Shown here: piece after piece, positions 54,121-64,000 of the stretch
Layout of the letters: every line of letters starts with the position of its first letter
How positions within the stretch are numbered: position 1 is the first letter of the stretch
NCBI GenBank assembly: GCA_000727475.1
Contig: KL647293.1
Coordinates: forward strand, 969,216 to 1,033,215
Direction: 5' to 3'
Length of the DNA stretch: 64,000 nucleotides
Source of the DNA: Sarcocystis neurona
Taxonomy: Eukaryota > Apicomplexa > Conoidasida > Eucoccidiorida > Sarcocystidae
Position numbers and translations under genes: made by a program
The notes under the pieces: generated by a model
The model's database searches: none
What the model saw: only the letters and a program-made list of their open reading frames with translations
Told to the model about the DNA's origin: nothing

Positions 54121-55469
54121 TCGATTGTCTCAACGAAACGGAACAGTACTTCATAGCTCTCTTTGCCCATTTGACTTATTACAATTGAAGATCTCATTTC
54201 CAACGCACAACTCTCATTTTGAGCCGAGACCGCAGGTGTGGTAGCAATTTTCACAATGTCTGCCCCAGCAGACGTGTTTGACTCAAAGGTTGTCCTTCTT
54301 GCAAACAGGCCTAAAAAAGCACTGAGGAAACGCAAGCACAACGGAGCAACTTGGTTTGATACAGGTGCTTCTGGGAAGAAGACGTGTCGCCCTCACGTCG
54401 CCCCCGTTCGCCAAAAACTGAGGGTATCTTCGACTGCTGCTGCTCAGCCGTCTCTTGCAAAAGACGTCTCGTGAATGCTTAGAGTACACCCACTCCACCT
54501 GACCTCATAGCTCCTCTTAGCGTTTCCTCGGGACCTCGGCTCACCACAAGGTACCGTCCCTTCACATCCCAGTTCAGAGCACTAGTGGGTGCCCTTCCTA
54601 TCATGTTTACACACGCCATAATTTGCCAGGGGCAACACGTCAGTCGGATGCACACGAGCCCTCCGAGTTCGACGTCGCGATCTCTTGGCGAAGGTTCAGT
54701 TTTCATCTCCTTTCCGCAGTGCTCACCTGTGTCTGCGTCACACAGGAGCCCATAACGAAGTTGTCACTGAGAACCTACTAGCGCATCCTTCCAACAGAAC
54801 TGCTACTCGCTCAGCGGAGTACCACTGAATCCTCCACCGACCTATCAAAATCACCGCCTTCGTTACAAGAACATCCGGCATGTCGTTGGGCACAGAGAAT
54901 CACTTTTTTACCGAATCCAGGCAAGACACTACCTGCGCATATATAGTTTCTTAGGCAGACTCAGGCAGAATCAGCTCCTAACGCCTTCTTCTTCTTCTTA
55001 GTACCTCCCTAGGTACTAAGAATATCAGTGTTCCGCATTACATCTAAACATCTCCTTCTGCGCGCGGATCTCCCCAACGCCAAATCCTGAATCTAAATTC
55101 CATCTTCCCGAGCTACAGCGAATTCGGGTGGGTCAGAGGAGGAGGCGTTTGCCACGAGGAGCTAACGCAACGGGAGCCCGTCAGCTCAAACAGGTACCCT
55201 CCTTTTTCACACATTCCTTCGTCACCAACCTGTGTCGGTGACCATCTCCCCCTAAACGTACGCGAAACCCTGTGCGGCGCCACACGCTCCAATAGCAGAA
55301 AATCATCAAAACCATCTCATGTTTTGCAGGTGTCTCCTTGTGATTGCAACGTCTCTCTTCAAGTTCGTGCCCCGCTACTGCTTCTACTGCGTGAAAAACC
55401 GCAATTACTGACTGAATACGGAAGGAAGGGCAGCACTTCCTGCTCTAGGGACGCACGAGTGGCGCTCCG
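54121..55469. other. Spacer between repeat copies A and B
   Basis: No gene recognised. It contains an inverted repeat at 54997-55020 (arms cttagtacct and aggtactaag, 4-bp loop) preceded by a CTT run. Confidence 0.5.
54997..55020. repeat. Short inverted repeat, 10-bp arms
   Basis: Arms cttagtacct and aggtactaag are perfectly complementary around ccct. Nothing around it suggests a terminator or transposon end. Confidence 0.6.
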
Positions 55470-56110
55470 TTTATGAAATGCTGCACTTGCGTGTTACACG
55501 TATTGCCGAGCTTGTAAGTATGCAGCCGCGCGCCTCTATCCTGACGTCTCTGCCGCTCCTGATAATGAACCACCAACTCACTTGTAACTGTCGTCTTTGG
55601 ATGGTGGTTCCATACAGGGACCAGGTTCACACCTTCCGTGTCTCTCCCACGAGGTTGTCCTTGCTCCCGGTAGTAGGCGACCAAAGCGACCAATTTCTGT
55701 TGCTCTGAGACTCCACATTTGGTATATCCCCGAACTATCTGAGCCCAAAGTAGAAAGCTCTTTCACAATTCATATTCTATCCTCTATCAATCCCGTCTCT
55801 GAGGGAATAGTCAACCACCAACCTGCGTCATCAGGAATTCCTTCTGTGTCGTTCCTGCGTTGCTATCGTCCCTGCTGTCTGTTTATAAGATAGAAAGGTG
55901 TGTTCTGTCAACCTACAGCCCGCCTGCCGCACTTCTGGAATACCCGTTGCTTTGTCTGCGTTGTAGGCTGTTTACCACTCCATGCAGCAGTTCACAATTC
56001 AGGCACACGACAACCTCCATGCCTGAAATGACGGACTACAGTGATACGCTGAGTGATGCCAGTTGCTCCTTCGCAACATGGGGACTTGTGCTGCTCTCAC
56101 ATCCTACTTC
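55470..56110. repeat. Old dispersed repeat, copy B (decayed)
   Basis: Partner of copy A about 2.1 kb away in the same orientation. The shared peptides on the minus strand are here broken by stops and frameshifts, so copy B is the more decayed. Its right end stops about 60 bp before the 18S rRNA fragment begins. Confidence 0.6.
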
Positions 56111-56171
56111 AACCATGTTCACTGCACACTGTTTAGACCTGTTTGATGACCTTTCCGTGCGCAGCAAGTTA

Positions 56172-57069
56172 TGATGTGGAAAACGGAACAGATATGTTAA
56201 ACACGAAGTACTGCGAAAGCATTTGCCAAAGCTGTTTACGTTAATCAAGAACGAAAGTTAGGTGCTCGAAGACGATCAGATACCCCCGTAGCCTTTACCA
56301 TACACTATGCCGACTAAAAACAGAAAAAACGTCATCCTTGACTTCTGCTGCACATTGTGAGAAACCAGTGCCTTTGAGTTCTGGGGGGAGTGTGGCCGCA
56401 AAGCTGAAGCTTACAGGAATTGGCGGAAGGGCACCACCAGGCGAGGAACCTGCGGCTTAATTCGAGCCAACACGGGGAAACTCTCCAAGTCCAGACACGC
56501 AAAGGATTGACAGATCTATAGCTCTTTCTTGATTCTATCGGTGGTGGTAGAGGGCCGTTCTCAGTCGATGGAGTGATTTGTTTCCTTAATTCCGTTAACA
56601 AACGAGACCTTTCCCCGCTAAGTAGGGTCAAAAACTTCGTGTTCTTGTATCACTTCTTACCGGGAATCTGCGTGTCTAACCCAAGGAAGCGTGAGACAAT
56701 AACAGGTCGGCGATGCCGTTAGATGTTCTGGGCTGCACGCGCGCCACACTGAAGCATCCAGTGAGTTTACAACCTTGGCCGACAGATATAGGTACTTTTT
56801 TGAGTATGCATCGTGATTGGGATGGGGTGTTGCAATTATTAATCTTCAACGAGGAATGTCTAGTGGGCGCAAGTTAGCAGCCTGCGCCGATTACGTCCCT
56901 GTTTTTTGTACCCACCGCCCGCTGCTCCTACAAATTGAGTGTTCCGGTGTATTATTCGGACTGTTCGGTGTCGCGTTTCGTATCCGGAATAGGAACTCTT
57001 GTGAACCTTACCACTTAGAGAAAGGAGAAGTCGTAACACAATTTCCGTAGGTGGACCTGCGAAAGGATA
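56172..57069 (+). pseudogene. 18S rRNA pseudogene, 5'-truncated (3' half only)
   Basis: From about 56172 the sequence follows coccidian 18S rRNA to the mature 3' end: tactgcgaaagcatttgcc, tctggggggagt, the aattggcggaagggcacc block, gcttaattcg, gggctgcacgcgcg, atcttcaacgaggaatg, and near the end gtcgtaac...tttccgtaggtg and cctgcg. Positions that are universally conserved are changed: the decoding-site run gtacacaccgcccgtc appears as gtacccaccgcccgct (56908-56923), and aacaaggtttcc as aacacaatttcc. It cannot be a working rRNA. No 5' half, 5.8S or 28S sequence is seen nearby. Reference wording is from memory. Confidence 0.85.
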
Positions 57070-57690
57070 CTCAACCGTTTCAAAACGTATGGTGTTGTGA
57101 CATACTTGAGTTTTTGCGAGCACAAATACATCCCTCCTCTTTTTTAACCCCCTTCCAATCACTGAATTTCCAACATACAAGCCGGTAGAGACTTCCTCGT
57201 GATATACTTGCTTTACTGTAGGCTTACGGTATGATAAATTTTGAGTTTATCGTGCGAAGTTCTTGTCGTGTGGATCGTGTGTGTGTTTTTGTAAGAAGGG
57301 AAGGAGTGCTGCGGTAGCAGCACGACCTTTTTCTCATGAATTCATATGCATGAGAGAGGAAGAGGCGGCACCTTGTTATATCATATCGCGTAAACATTTG
57401 TCATGTTGTCGGGGATGATGGCGTCGGGGGTGTTCTAATGATATTAGTGTGTTCATAGTAAACAGGCGTGTCCTGGTCTTTACTTCTGACAAAAGAGGAT
57501 GAAATCATGGGTCTGATGATGGTTAGATATGTAAACGGCAGTCTATATTGCGACCATGATTTATAGAAGTTCACCTTATTTCTGCAGCCCTCACCTGCTT
57601 TTCTGCGATACAAAATCCCAGAAAAAAGGTCCCCATCCAGGATGTGCCCAGCTTTCCTTGCCCCAGGATAAATCTTTTGCGGAACAGATA
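57070..57690. other. Unassigned stretch after the 18S fragment
   Basis: No ITS, 5.8S or gene recognised; AT-richer than its surroundings. Confidence 0.5.
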
Positions 57691-57693
57691 TTA

Positions 57694-58092
57694 CTAGAAA
57701 CTCTTCTCGGCAGCTAACCTTGTCCTGTGCGAACTATGAAAATCCCGAAAATGCGCGGTCCACGTGCACTTCCATGAAACTTCCTTTGCAGCCCACGACA
57801 GAGCATCACTTGCACGGAATATCAGTGCCGCACAGAGTTCATTATCCGGAATATGCACAGACGAGGTCTGCGTAAATGCCACGCATGACGCAAACTTCGT
57901 TCGGCTTTCTTTGATACTCTAGGTCCGGCACGGCGGGCTCCTCTACGTCTTTACACTCAGAGCGCCAACGTCCTGCGGCACCGATAAGTGTGTACTTCAG
58001 ACCTCTCGCAATCTTTCTACAGTATTGGGTAAATACCTCAAAAAAAGTGCCGTTACGTGGTTTCTTTTTCAGTTCCAAATATCCCTGCTGGG
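57694..58092 (-). pseudogene. Unassigned coding-like remnant
   Basis: One minus frame reads ELKKKPRNGTFFEVF, then YCRKIARGLKY and RKPNEVCVMRGIYADLVC, and stops at 57842. An overlapping frame continues with NELCAALIFRASDAL and SWAAKEVSWK. The two together look like one protein broken by a frameshift near 57850. No family is recognised and no start or splice sites are convincing. Confidence 0.3.
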
Positions 58093-58370
58093 CTGACCTG
58101 CCAGGTCACCCGCAGCGAGAAGTGAGCGCAAGGACCATTCCGATTCGTAGGACGTTGATGTCTACAAAGTGTGGAGAGCACTCTGTCTGGACACGGAGCT
58201 CCTGAAGGGCGAACACGAATTCGCGTAGTCTACACTACACCGGATAAACAGAAGATGCGAGCAAAAAGCCTCGCGCTCCCAGACCCACAGTATACGGCGT
58301 TCACTTGTTTTCTTCTGGCAATTGCAAATGGATTCAACGGTTGTTTTTCGACGGTCTGCATTCTCTTGTG

Positions 58371-58614
58371 CACACCTTAGAGACAGAATGTCAAGCACTT
58401 GTGTTGCACATTACAATGGCATCAGTGAAGTTCAAAAGGTTCACAACAGTTGCGTCTCGAGTTTTTTGCCAAGAAATCCACACGGCATGATCCCGCGGCA
58501 GCTGCGCGTCACTTTGCAGCCTGAGCAGGTAACACGGAGCCTTGGAGCCGGCGTGCGGTATCGGGAAAAACTACGAGTGCACATCAGGGAATGACACGCG
58601 TTGCATTGAACTCT
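58371..58614 (+). repeat. Direct repeat, copy 1 (about 245 bp)
   Basis: It runs from cacaccttagagacag to cattgaactctg. A second copy starts 391 bp downstream. One plus frame of both copies is preserved (ETECQALVLH / KTECQALVVH, VASRVF / VVSRVF), but a second frame is also preserved, so coding is not shown. Confidence 0.85.
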
Positions 58615-58761
58615 GGTAGTTTCGACAACTGACCCGTTGGAAGACAAGCACGAATGTACACGTACACTATACCCTACAATGAACAACGACATCAAACCAC
58701 AGCGTGCACTGTTGCTTTGTGTGCAGCCGCGTACGAACAGGACAACGCTTGTGGGCTGGCG

Positions 58762-59006
58762 CACACCTTCAAGACAGAATGTCAAGCACTCGTAGTGCAC
58801 GGTACGTGGGCATCCGTGAAGTACAAAGAGTTCAAGACAGTTGTGTCTCGAGTTTTTCACAGAGAAATCAACACATGACGGCGCTGGAGCCACGCGTCAT
58901 TTTGCAACGTGACAAGTAGGTAACACGGTGTCGTGCAGCCGGCTTGCGGTGCCGGGAAAAACTACGAGTGCACATCAGGGAAGGACACGCATTGCATTGA
59001 ACTCTG
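58762..59006 (+). repeat. Direct repeat, copy 2 (about 245 bp)
   Basis: It matches copy 1 at roughly four positions in five by eye, most strongly in the final 60 bp (gggaaaaactacgagtgcac, then gcattgaactctg). The 147 bp between the copies is not repeated. Confidence 0.85.
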
Positions 59007-61829
59007 CTACGGCTGTCGTACGATTCACTTCACGCAGTAGGACGGATGCGGGAGACTGGACGTGTTTGAAATCACCTGCGTAAGTATCAGATACGTTTCG
59101 GGGTAAGTTTTTGGAGCCGGCGCCTGTCCGCATGTTAAGGGTGGACCCCATTAGAGTACGCAGAAAAGCGGCCTCATTTCGCAGTGGCAAGTGCTGCGGA
59201 TATGGAGATGGTATCCTTGATACGTTTTAGACCTCCCAGGTGTTTTCTCACATGATGGGCACTTGCTGGCGCTCGTACGACATTGCGTTTCCCGCTGTAT
59301 GCAGTATCTCGTGGTGATACACGTTGTAACCGCAGAGTCTGTTAAGGCGAACAAGTGGTTGCAGAGACGGCAAAGACAGCAGCCACCTTCCTTCAAGGGT
59401 GTTTCAGGAACCTACTGGGTACAGTAGATGAATTCACGTCGGCCCAAAGTATGGGGTGCTACGACAGTGTACGGAAGTGGCATGCGCACCGCTCGCCAGG
59501 GTACAGGCTAGCGTGAAGTTACTGAAACGTAAGTTGCGAGAGCTACCTACACGCGTTGCTGGTGGGGGCGAAGACATGTCTAAACGAAACATCGTGCTGA
59601 AGGGGTAAGCACTTCTGCAGCTTCGTTACGACGCCGGGGTGTGCAGGAACCATCATCTGGAAGGAACAACCATTCTCTGCAGCTTCGCTACAACGGTAAA
59701 GGCGCGTATTCAAGGCGTGACTGTTTTCTGCCGTTTCGCTATGACGCAGAGCACCGACAATACCGCATTGTCTCCGAAAGGCTGGGACGACGATCTCACT
59801 GTGTACGGCAGGGTGGCTAGCACCTGTAAATGTAATACCGGAACATAGAGGTCGTCAAGCCACGACACATCGGCGACGCAGAATAGACTGTACGGTTGTA
59901 GCCTCCATCTTTCGTGCCTTGCAGATGCACAACCTCGAGTGCGCATGTGCACACTTTGGTGCAAATACGCTGTTTTAACGTGATACGCTGCAGTTTCTCC
60001 CTCTAAACTTACGAACCCTCAACGCAGCCAGAACGCAAAGCGTGTCGTTTCCTTTTGCGTGAGTGAAACGTAGGACTGACGCTGTCTGCCATGTGCATTC
60101 TTCTTGTCGTAGTGTTTCCCTTTTCCGTGCCTCAAAGACACCAGGGTCATTCGGCATTCTGCAGCTGTCGTCTGTGTTACGCACACAGTATATCCACTAA
60201 AGATGCTCGACGCAGTTTCTGCACTAATCTCGTTCTGATATATTCATCGTGCAGACCATGTAGAGAAGCGAACCACTGTAGCACTCCGCGTCAGGCAGCA
60301 ATCGTCACAGTACAATTTCTAGTCAAATTCAGATCTTGTGCGCATGTACCACGGCTGTCGAAGATGCCTGTGGGTCTTGTGCTGGCCTTGTGTCTGGAGT
60401 GTGAGCAACAGCGAAGCCGGTCGTCGTTTGGTCGTGTGAGGTCTCTAAGTAGGTGCGAGGTCTTTTTGCGCCTGCAACGCATCCTTAGAAGACGTTGAGT
60501 AGAGAACGTCGTCTTGCTTCAAGTTGAAGGGTAGATGGAGAGGTGACGACAACAAATGGGATGAAACTCTTCATGGGAGAACAAGAACTAAGAAGCGTTT
60601 GCCTGTGCAGGACAAGAGCTCTGCGTGGAGATTCCGCTTGCAGATCGGGGACGCGTTGTGGTTGACTTGTGGTACTTGCTACGCTTTAACACGTGGATGT
60701 GCCACATGCAGCAAGTCCAACACTTGGTGGTCGTTGTGTTTTCTGTGCGTGGCTGGAGAAGTACGAGCAGGGGCATTGCTTGCTGCTCTTCCTTACTCTG
60801 GTAGTCCACCCCGCCACAGGGCTGCTGCTGCGTCCTGCGCCTCCGAACACCCTCGCAACGTTGCAGCAATACATACGATCGCCGTGATGTCACAGTGTGT
60901 GCTGCAGCGGTAGCTGTTGCAAGTGAAAAGGCACTCCGCAGGATTCTCTCCACATGAGAGGACATGCGCCAGCGCTCTCTGCCGTGAGCCCCACTAGCCT
61001 TTTTGTGGTGTAACAAAAAGCACTACTTGAGGGTGCTTACGTATTCCTGTAAGTCACATTGCAGAGCGTTGCTACACTTCACGGGTCCAGTGTGTGGGCC
61101 TGTGCTGTGACGTATGTACAGATGGCTTGGGGGCCCATGTACACGTGAAGGCCAGTCTGAGCACTGCGCCTGTCAGGAGAGTGATGTCAAGTGTGATTGC
61201 CTGCAGAGCTCCGGTACGGTAGTTCTGCACATTTGTGTTTTGCGTTGTGCTACCTGCACTACCCGCGTGTGCTGGGTATCGTTAAGGGCACTGCGCACGC
61301 CGATGTCTCTCTCTGCAGTCGCGTGGACTTGTGAGTGCCTCTGCCTGCAAGCGTCTGCATCTACTATCATAGGAAATGTTGTGGTTGAAATGTTTCTGTT
61401 TTTCGGCGCTTTTGAGTGCGCACAAGTAGCTGTACCAGCGCGTGCGAATATTCATGCACTCGAACGTTTGTGCGTGCAATTGTACCTACGAGTCGGCAGC
61501 TGCGTATGCCTTTAAATGCATACACTTTGCAATACAGCCGTGTACGCGCAAAGATCTGTGCATTCAGGGCCCTTTTGCATTCCCGGTCGTGGCCCTGTTC
61601 GTTTGACCTTTTGCGTCGGCGTGCAGATCGCACTGCAGACGAATACGTGAATTTACCAACGTCGATGCAGGGTAGTATCTGGGTGAGTGGTGTCCATGCG
61701 AAGCAGCTGGTCGGCGAAATATGTATGTGTTGTCGTCACAAAAGGGTTTTGTAGAAATTATTCCCCCCGTAGGGGTTCAGCGTTTCTTGTACTATTTGAA
61801 AAGAGTCATTGCATGATGATTTGTAGCAG
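59007..61829. other. Gene-poor stretch with a short repeated motif
   Basis: Three imperfect copies of ctgcagcttcgyta.racg lie at 59615, 59677 and 59728. Several frames on both strands are cysteine-rich (for example near 60660-60760), but none has good splice sites or a recognisable zinc-binding spacing. No gene is supported. Confidence 0.4.
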
Positions 61830-62238
61830 AATTCACAGGAGACCGGAGGAAACGGCGTACACGGTGCCGAGCGAGGCGAATCGTTGCGATAGAAACGCAT
61901 TTGTCAGAGTATGCTGGCTCTGCAACGAACTGACAAAAGCATTACTAAGAAATTCCCACAAAAGCATCCGTAGCGTTGCAGAAAGCTTCAGAAAAGTCCC
62001 CAAACCTCTGAAAACGTATTTGCACTGCGCCCTTCAGAAACGGGAAAGCGATCTTCGAAGCACCACAGAGGAGGACCTCGAGTCGTCCTTGCTTATGCAG
62101 ACGCTAGGGATGAACGTATGGCTTCACCGAAATGCATCCTGGAGCAAGAAGAGCTGCAGGACGCTGTATAAAAATGACTGCAGGAAAAACTGTGCCCATT
62201 CTAGACGGCAAATTTGTCCTTTACGTTTGCATGCTTAG
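61830..62238 (+). CDS. Candidate exon of an unknown gene
   Basis: Acceptor gatttgtagcag| at 61830; open in one frame to a TAG at 62236. It is rich in charged helices: RRPEETAYTVPSE, ELTKALLRNSHKSIRSV, STTEEDLESSLLMQTLG. A possible donor (AAC|gtatgg) lies at 62116, after which the frame looks less protein-like. I do not recognise a family. Confidence 0.3.
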
Positions 62239-62654
62239 GGTAGCACAGCTCTATCTATCCTGCCATACCTTGGCAATGAATGCTGAGACATTCATTCGAG
62301 GCTTCCTGTTGTCGTGATGTACTTTCTGCCTATGATGCTGCCCTCCATTAAGAAGGGCGCTTAAAGGCGAGGGCACTCTACGACGCGCCGGAAGTAGAAC
62401 AGAGTTACTGCAAGGGGATCCGTTAACACACACCCCTAAGGTAACAATTTCAGCTGTCGCGGAAGTGAGTCTCCAGCTGACATATTGAACGTGTATGTTC
62501 ACTCGAGCAATTTCGTGAGTGAATCTGAAGTTCACGCCACTGGATTCTGACGACTTTCAACAGATTAAGACTTTCCCTGCGCTGTGAGCGAGCTACACAT
62601 TCACCAGTTCTCTGTGAGCTCCACGACACCGGAACAAATTCAAGAGCTTCACAG

Positions 62655-62785
62655 GAATTCCACTGGAGGAGGAAGCTGCGCGCTTAGCGTTGGAAGGACA
62701 GCAACCTCAGGAGGACGCACGCCTCACCGACTTCGTACAACAAACAGCAGCACTCGGAAACGAACAGAGTACGACAGAAATGTAG
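62655..62785 (+). CDS. Candidate terminal exon of an unknown gene
   Basis: Acceptor gagcttcacag| at 62655; 42 codons and TAG. The frame is acidic and helical (PLEEEAARLALEGQQPQ, then DARLTDFVQQTAAL), unlike the flanks. It may belong with the exon at 61830, but their phases do not join directly, so at least one exon between them would be needed. Confidence 0.25.
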
Positions 62786-62949
62786 AGGTGGAAATGAGTG
62801 ACGGTTTTGTTCGACTATGCGCCGCAAACCTAGACACCGAAAAGAACGGTTTCAAAAGTAAACATGGTAAAGACAACACGGCCACAGTGTTTTGCACACG
62901 CTGTTTCTTTCTGGTTGTGATGTTTCGTCAGTGGCAGGAATAGGGAAAC

Positions 62950-64000
62950 GTCCATAGTAAGTCTGTACAGCAGGTGCTACTGCTACGGCAAGGACGCAAC
63001 CACCTAGAATACCAGCACAGACTGTAGAACACGACAGCAGTAAGCACGCGATCACGTAGTGTAGCTACAGCAGTGATGCGACCCGAAGCAACAGTACAGG
63101 TGTCAATATATGCACACAAGCAGCAGCCGCACAAATATCGGAGCAGAGACAACAGACGCAAAAGAAGCAGTAGCAGGAACATAAACAACAACAGCGGCGG
63201 TACCACACGCTGCAGGTACACGAGACAGGACAGCAGCCCACGTAGGCAGAGAAGAAGTTGGCTCGACAGCTGCAAAACAAGCTGCACCCGAACAAATAGT
63301 AGCAGTGAAAGGAGCCGGAGAACAACCAGCAGCAGCACAAGTAAGGAATCCAAGCGTCAGCAACAGCAAACGTGCAAGGGGCTGCAGCAAGGAGAGCCGG
63401 TGTCTGTATGGTGAAAACAGCTCAAGAACATGGCAAGAGGAGTAAGGTGATGCTGCTAAAGTCGCGGAATCGACAGGAGGCAACAGCAGCAGCAACAGCA
63501 TCATCGGTACACGAAGCAACAAAAGCAGTAACACGAAAATATGTGCATTCAGCAGCAGCGGTATATGGAAAGGGCAGGACGCCATATAGCACTACCACAA
63601 GAGGCAGCAGCAGCAAAGGAGAACGACAGCAGCACCAGCACGCGAGACAGCAGGTACAGAAGCAATACCAGAAGCAGCAGAAGGCGCAGAACGGTAGCTG
63701 CAACACCACAGCAGCAGCACAAGTGACTGCACCAGTCCAAGGAGCAAAAGGCGAAGTAGCACAAAACGCACAGAAGCCCTCAGCACAATAAGCAACCGCC
63801 CTCAGGCGTCGCAGTACCATAGCAGCCGGCGAAGTGCAACATCAGCAACACACGAGGCGACGTCAGCAGACCAGCAGACGTGTAGCAGCAGCGCAACCAT
63901 CAGTAGGGATACACAAAGCAACACAAGGGGCAAGGCACGTTAGCAGTAGAGGAAATAGCAGCAGCTATACCAGAAACTCACTGCACATGACTGACGGCGC
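62950..64000. repeat. CAG-rich stretch to the right edge
   Basis: Imperfect CAG/CAA/ACA trinucleotides fill the plus strand up to the end. Long frames on both strands result automatically (Gln/Ser/Ala on plus, Leu/Cys on minus), so neither is taken as a gene. A Q-rich exon beginning here and continuing past the edge is possible. Confidence 0.6.

Noticed and set aside
57070..57400. ITS1 or 5.8S rRNA after the 18S fragment
   Set aside because: No recognisable 5.8S core sequence follows; homology stops at the SSU 3' end.
60524..60913. Cysteine-rich plus-strand frame as a zinc-finger gene
   Set aside because: Cys pairs do not follow a known spacing and the frame lacks splice or start support.
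63065..63820. Leu/Cys-rich minus-strand frames resembling membrane proteins
   Set aside because: They are the complement of CAG-type repeats (CTG, TGC, GCT) and not evidence of membrane segments.
1..64000. tRNA genes, CRISPR arrays, bacterial operons, insertion sequences
   Set aside because: I looked for tRNA B-box words, regularly spaced repeats and transposase motifs and found none that hold; the window is eukaryotic.

Overview
The window reads as nuclear DNA of a coccidian apicomplexan (Toxoplasma/Sarcocystis group; genus not fixed from sequence alone). Evidence: intron-rich genes with clean GT..AG junctions, a caaaATG start context like that of Toxoplasma genes, an apicomplexan-style RAP-domain gene, CAG-rich coding sequence, and a decayed 3' part of an 18S rRNA whose wording matches coccidian SSU rRNA as I remember it.

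Layout. (1) Positions 1-25784, minus strand: one enormous gene for a VPS13-family bridge-like lipid transfer protein. It begins at 25784 with a Chorein_N domain, has six visible exons and five short introns, codes for about 7,900 residues, and runs off the left edge unfinished. (2) 25785-31684: about 5.9 kb of divergent intergenic DNA with a 124-bp tandem duplication and one unassigned coding-like patch. (3) 31685-47400, plus strand: a RAP-domain protein. I could join fourteen exons, all with matching phases, including a 17-nt microexon. The protein has a Q/A-rich N-terminal part, helical middle segments and a C-terminal RAP domain, and probably acts on organellar RNA. (4) 48284-48864, plus strand: two phase-compatible exons that look like the C-terminal zinc finger of SLX1-type proteins; the 5' part was not found. 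(5) 48865-64000: gene-poor DNA with decayed repeats. It holds two copies of an old coding-like repeat (about 53.4-54.1 and 55.5-56.1 kb), a 5'-truncated 18S rRNA pseudogene (56172-57069), a 245-bp direct duplication (58.37 and 58.76 kb), coding-like patches at 57.7-58.1 and 61.8-62.8 kb, and a CAG-rich stretch to the right edge.

The two main genes are divergent and have unrelated jobs: lipid transfer at membrane contacts, and organellar RNA handling. Nothing suggests a cluster acting in one pathway. The contrast in build is strong: VPS13 has exons up to 7.7 kb and introns under about 550 bp, whereas the RAP gene has many small exons and introns up to about 2.3 kb carrying TA microsatellites.

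Exon borders come from reading splice sites and phases by eye; no alignment or transcript data were available.
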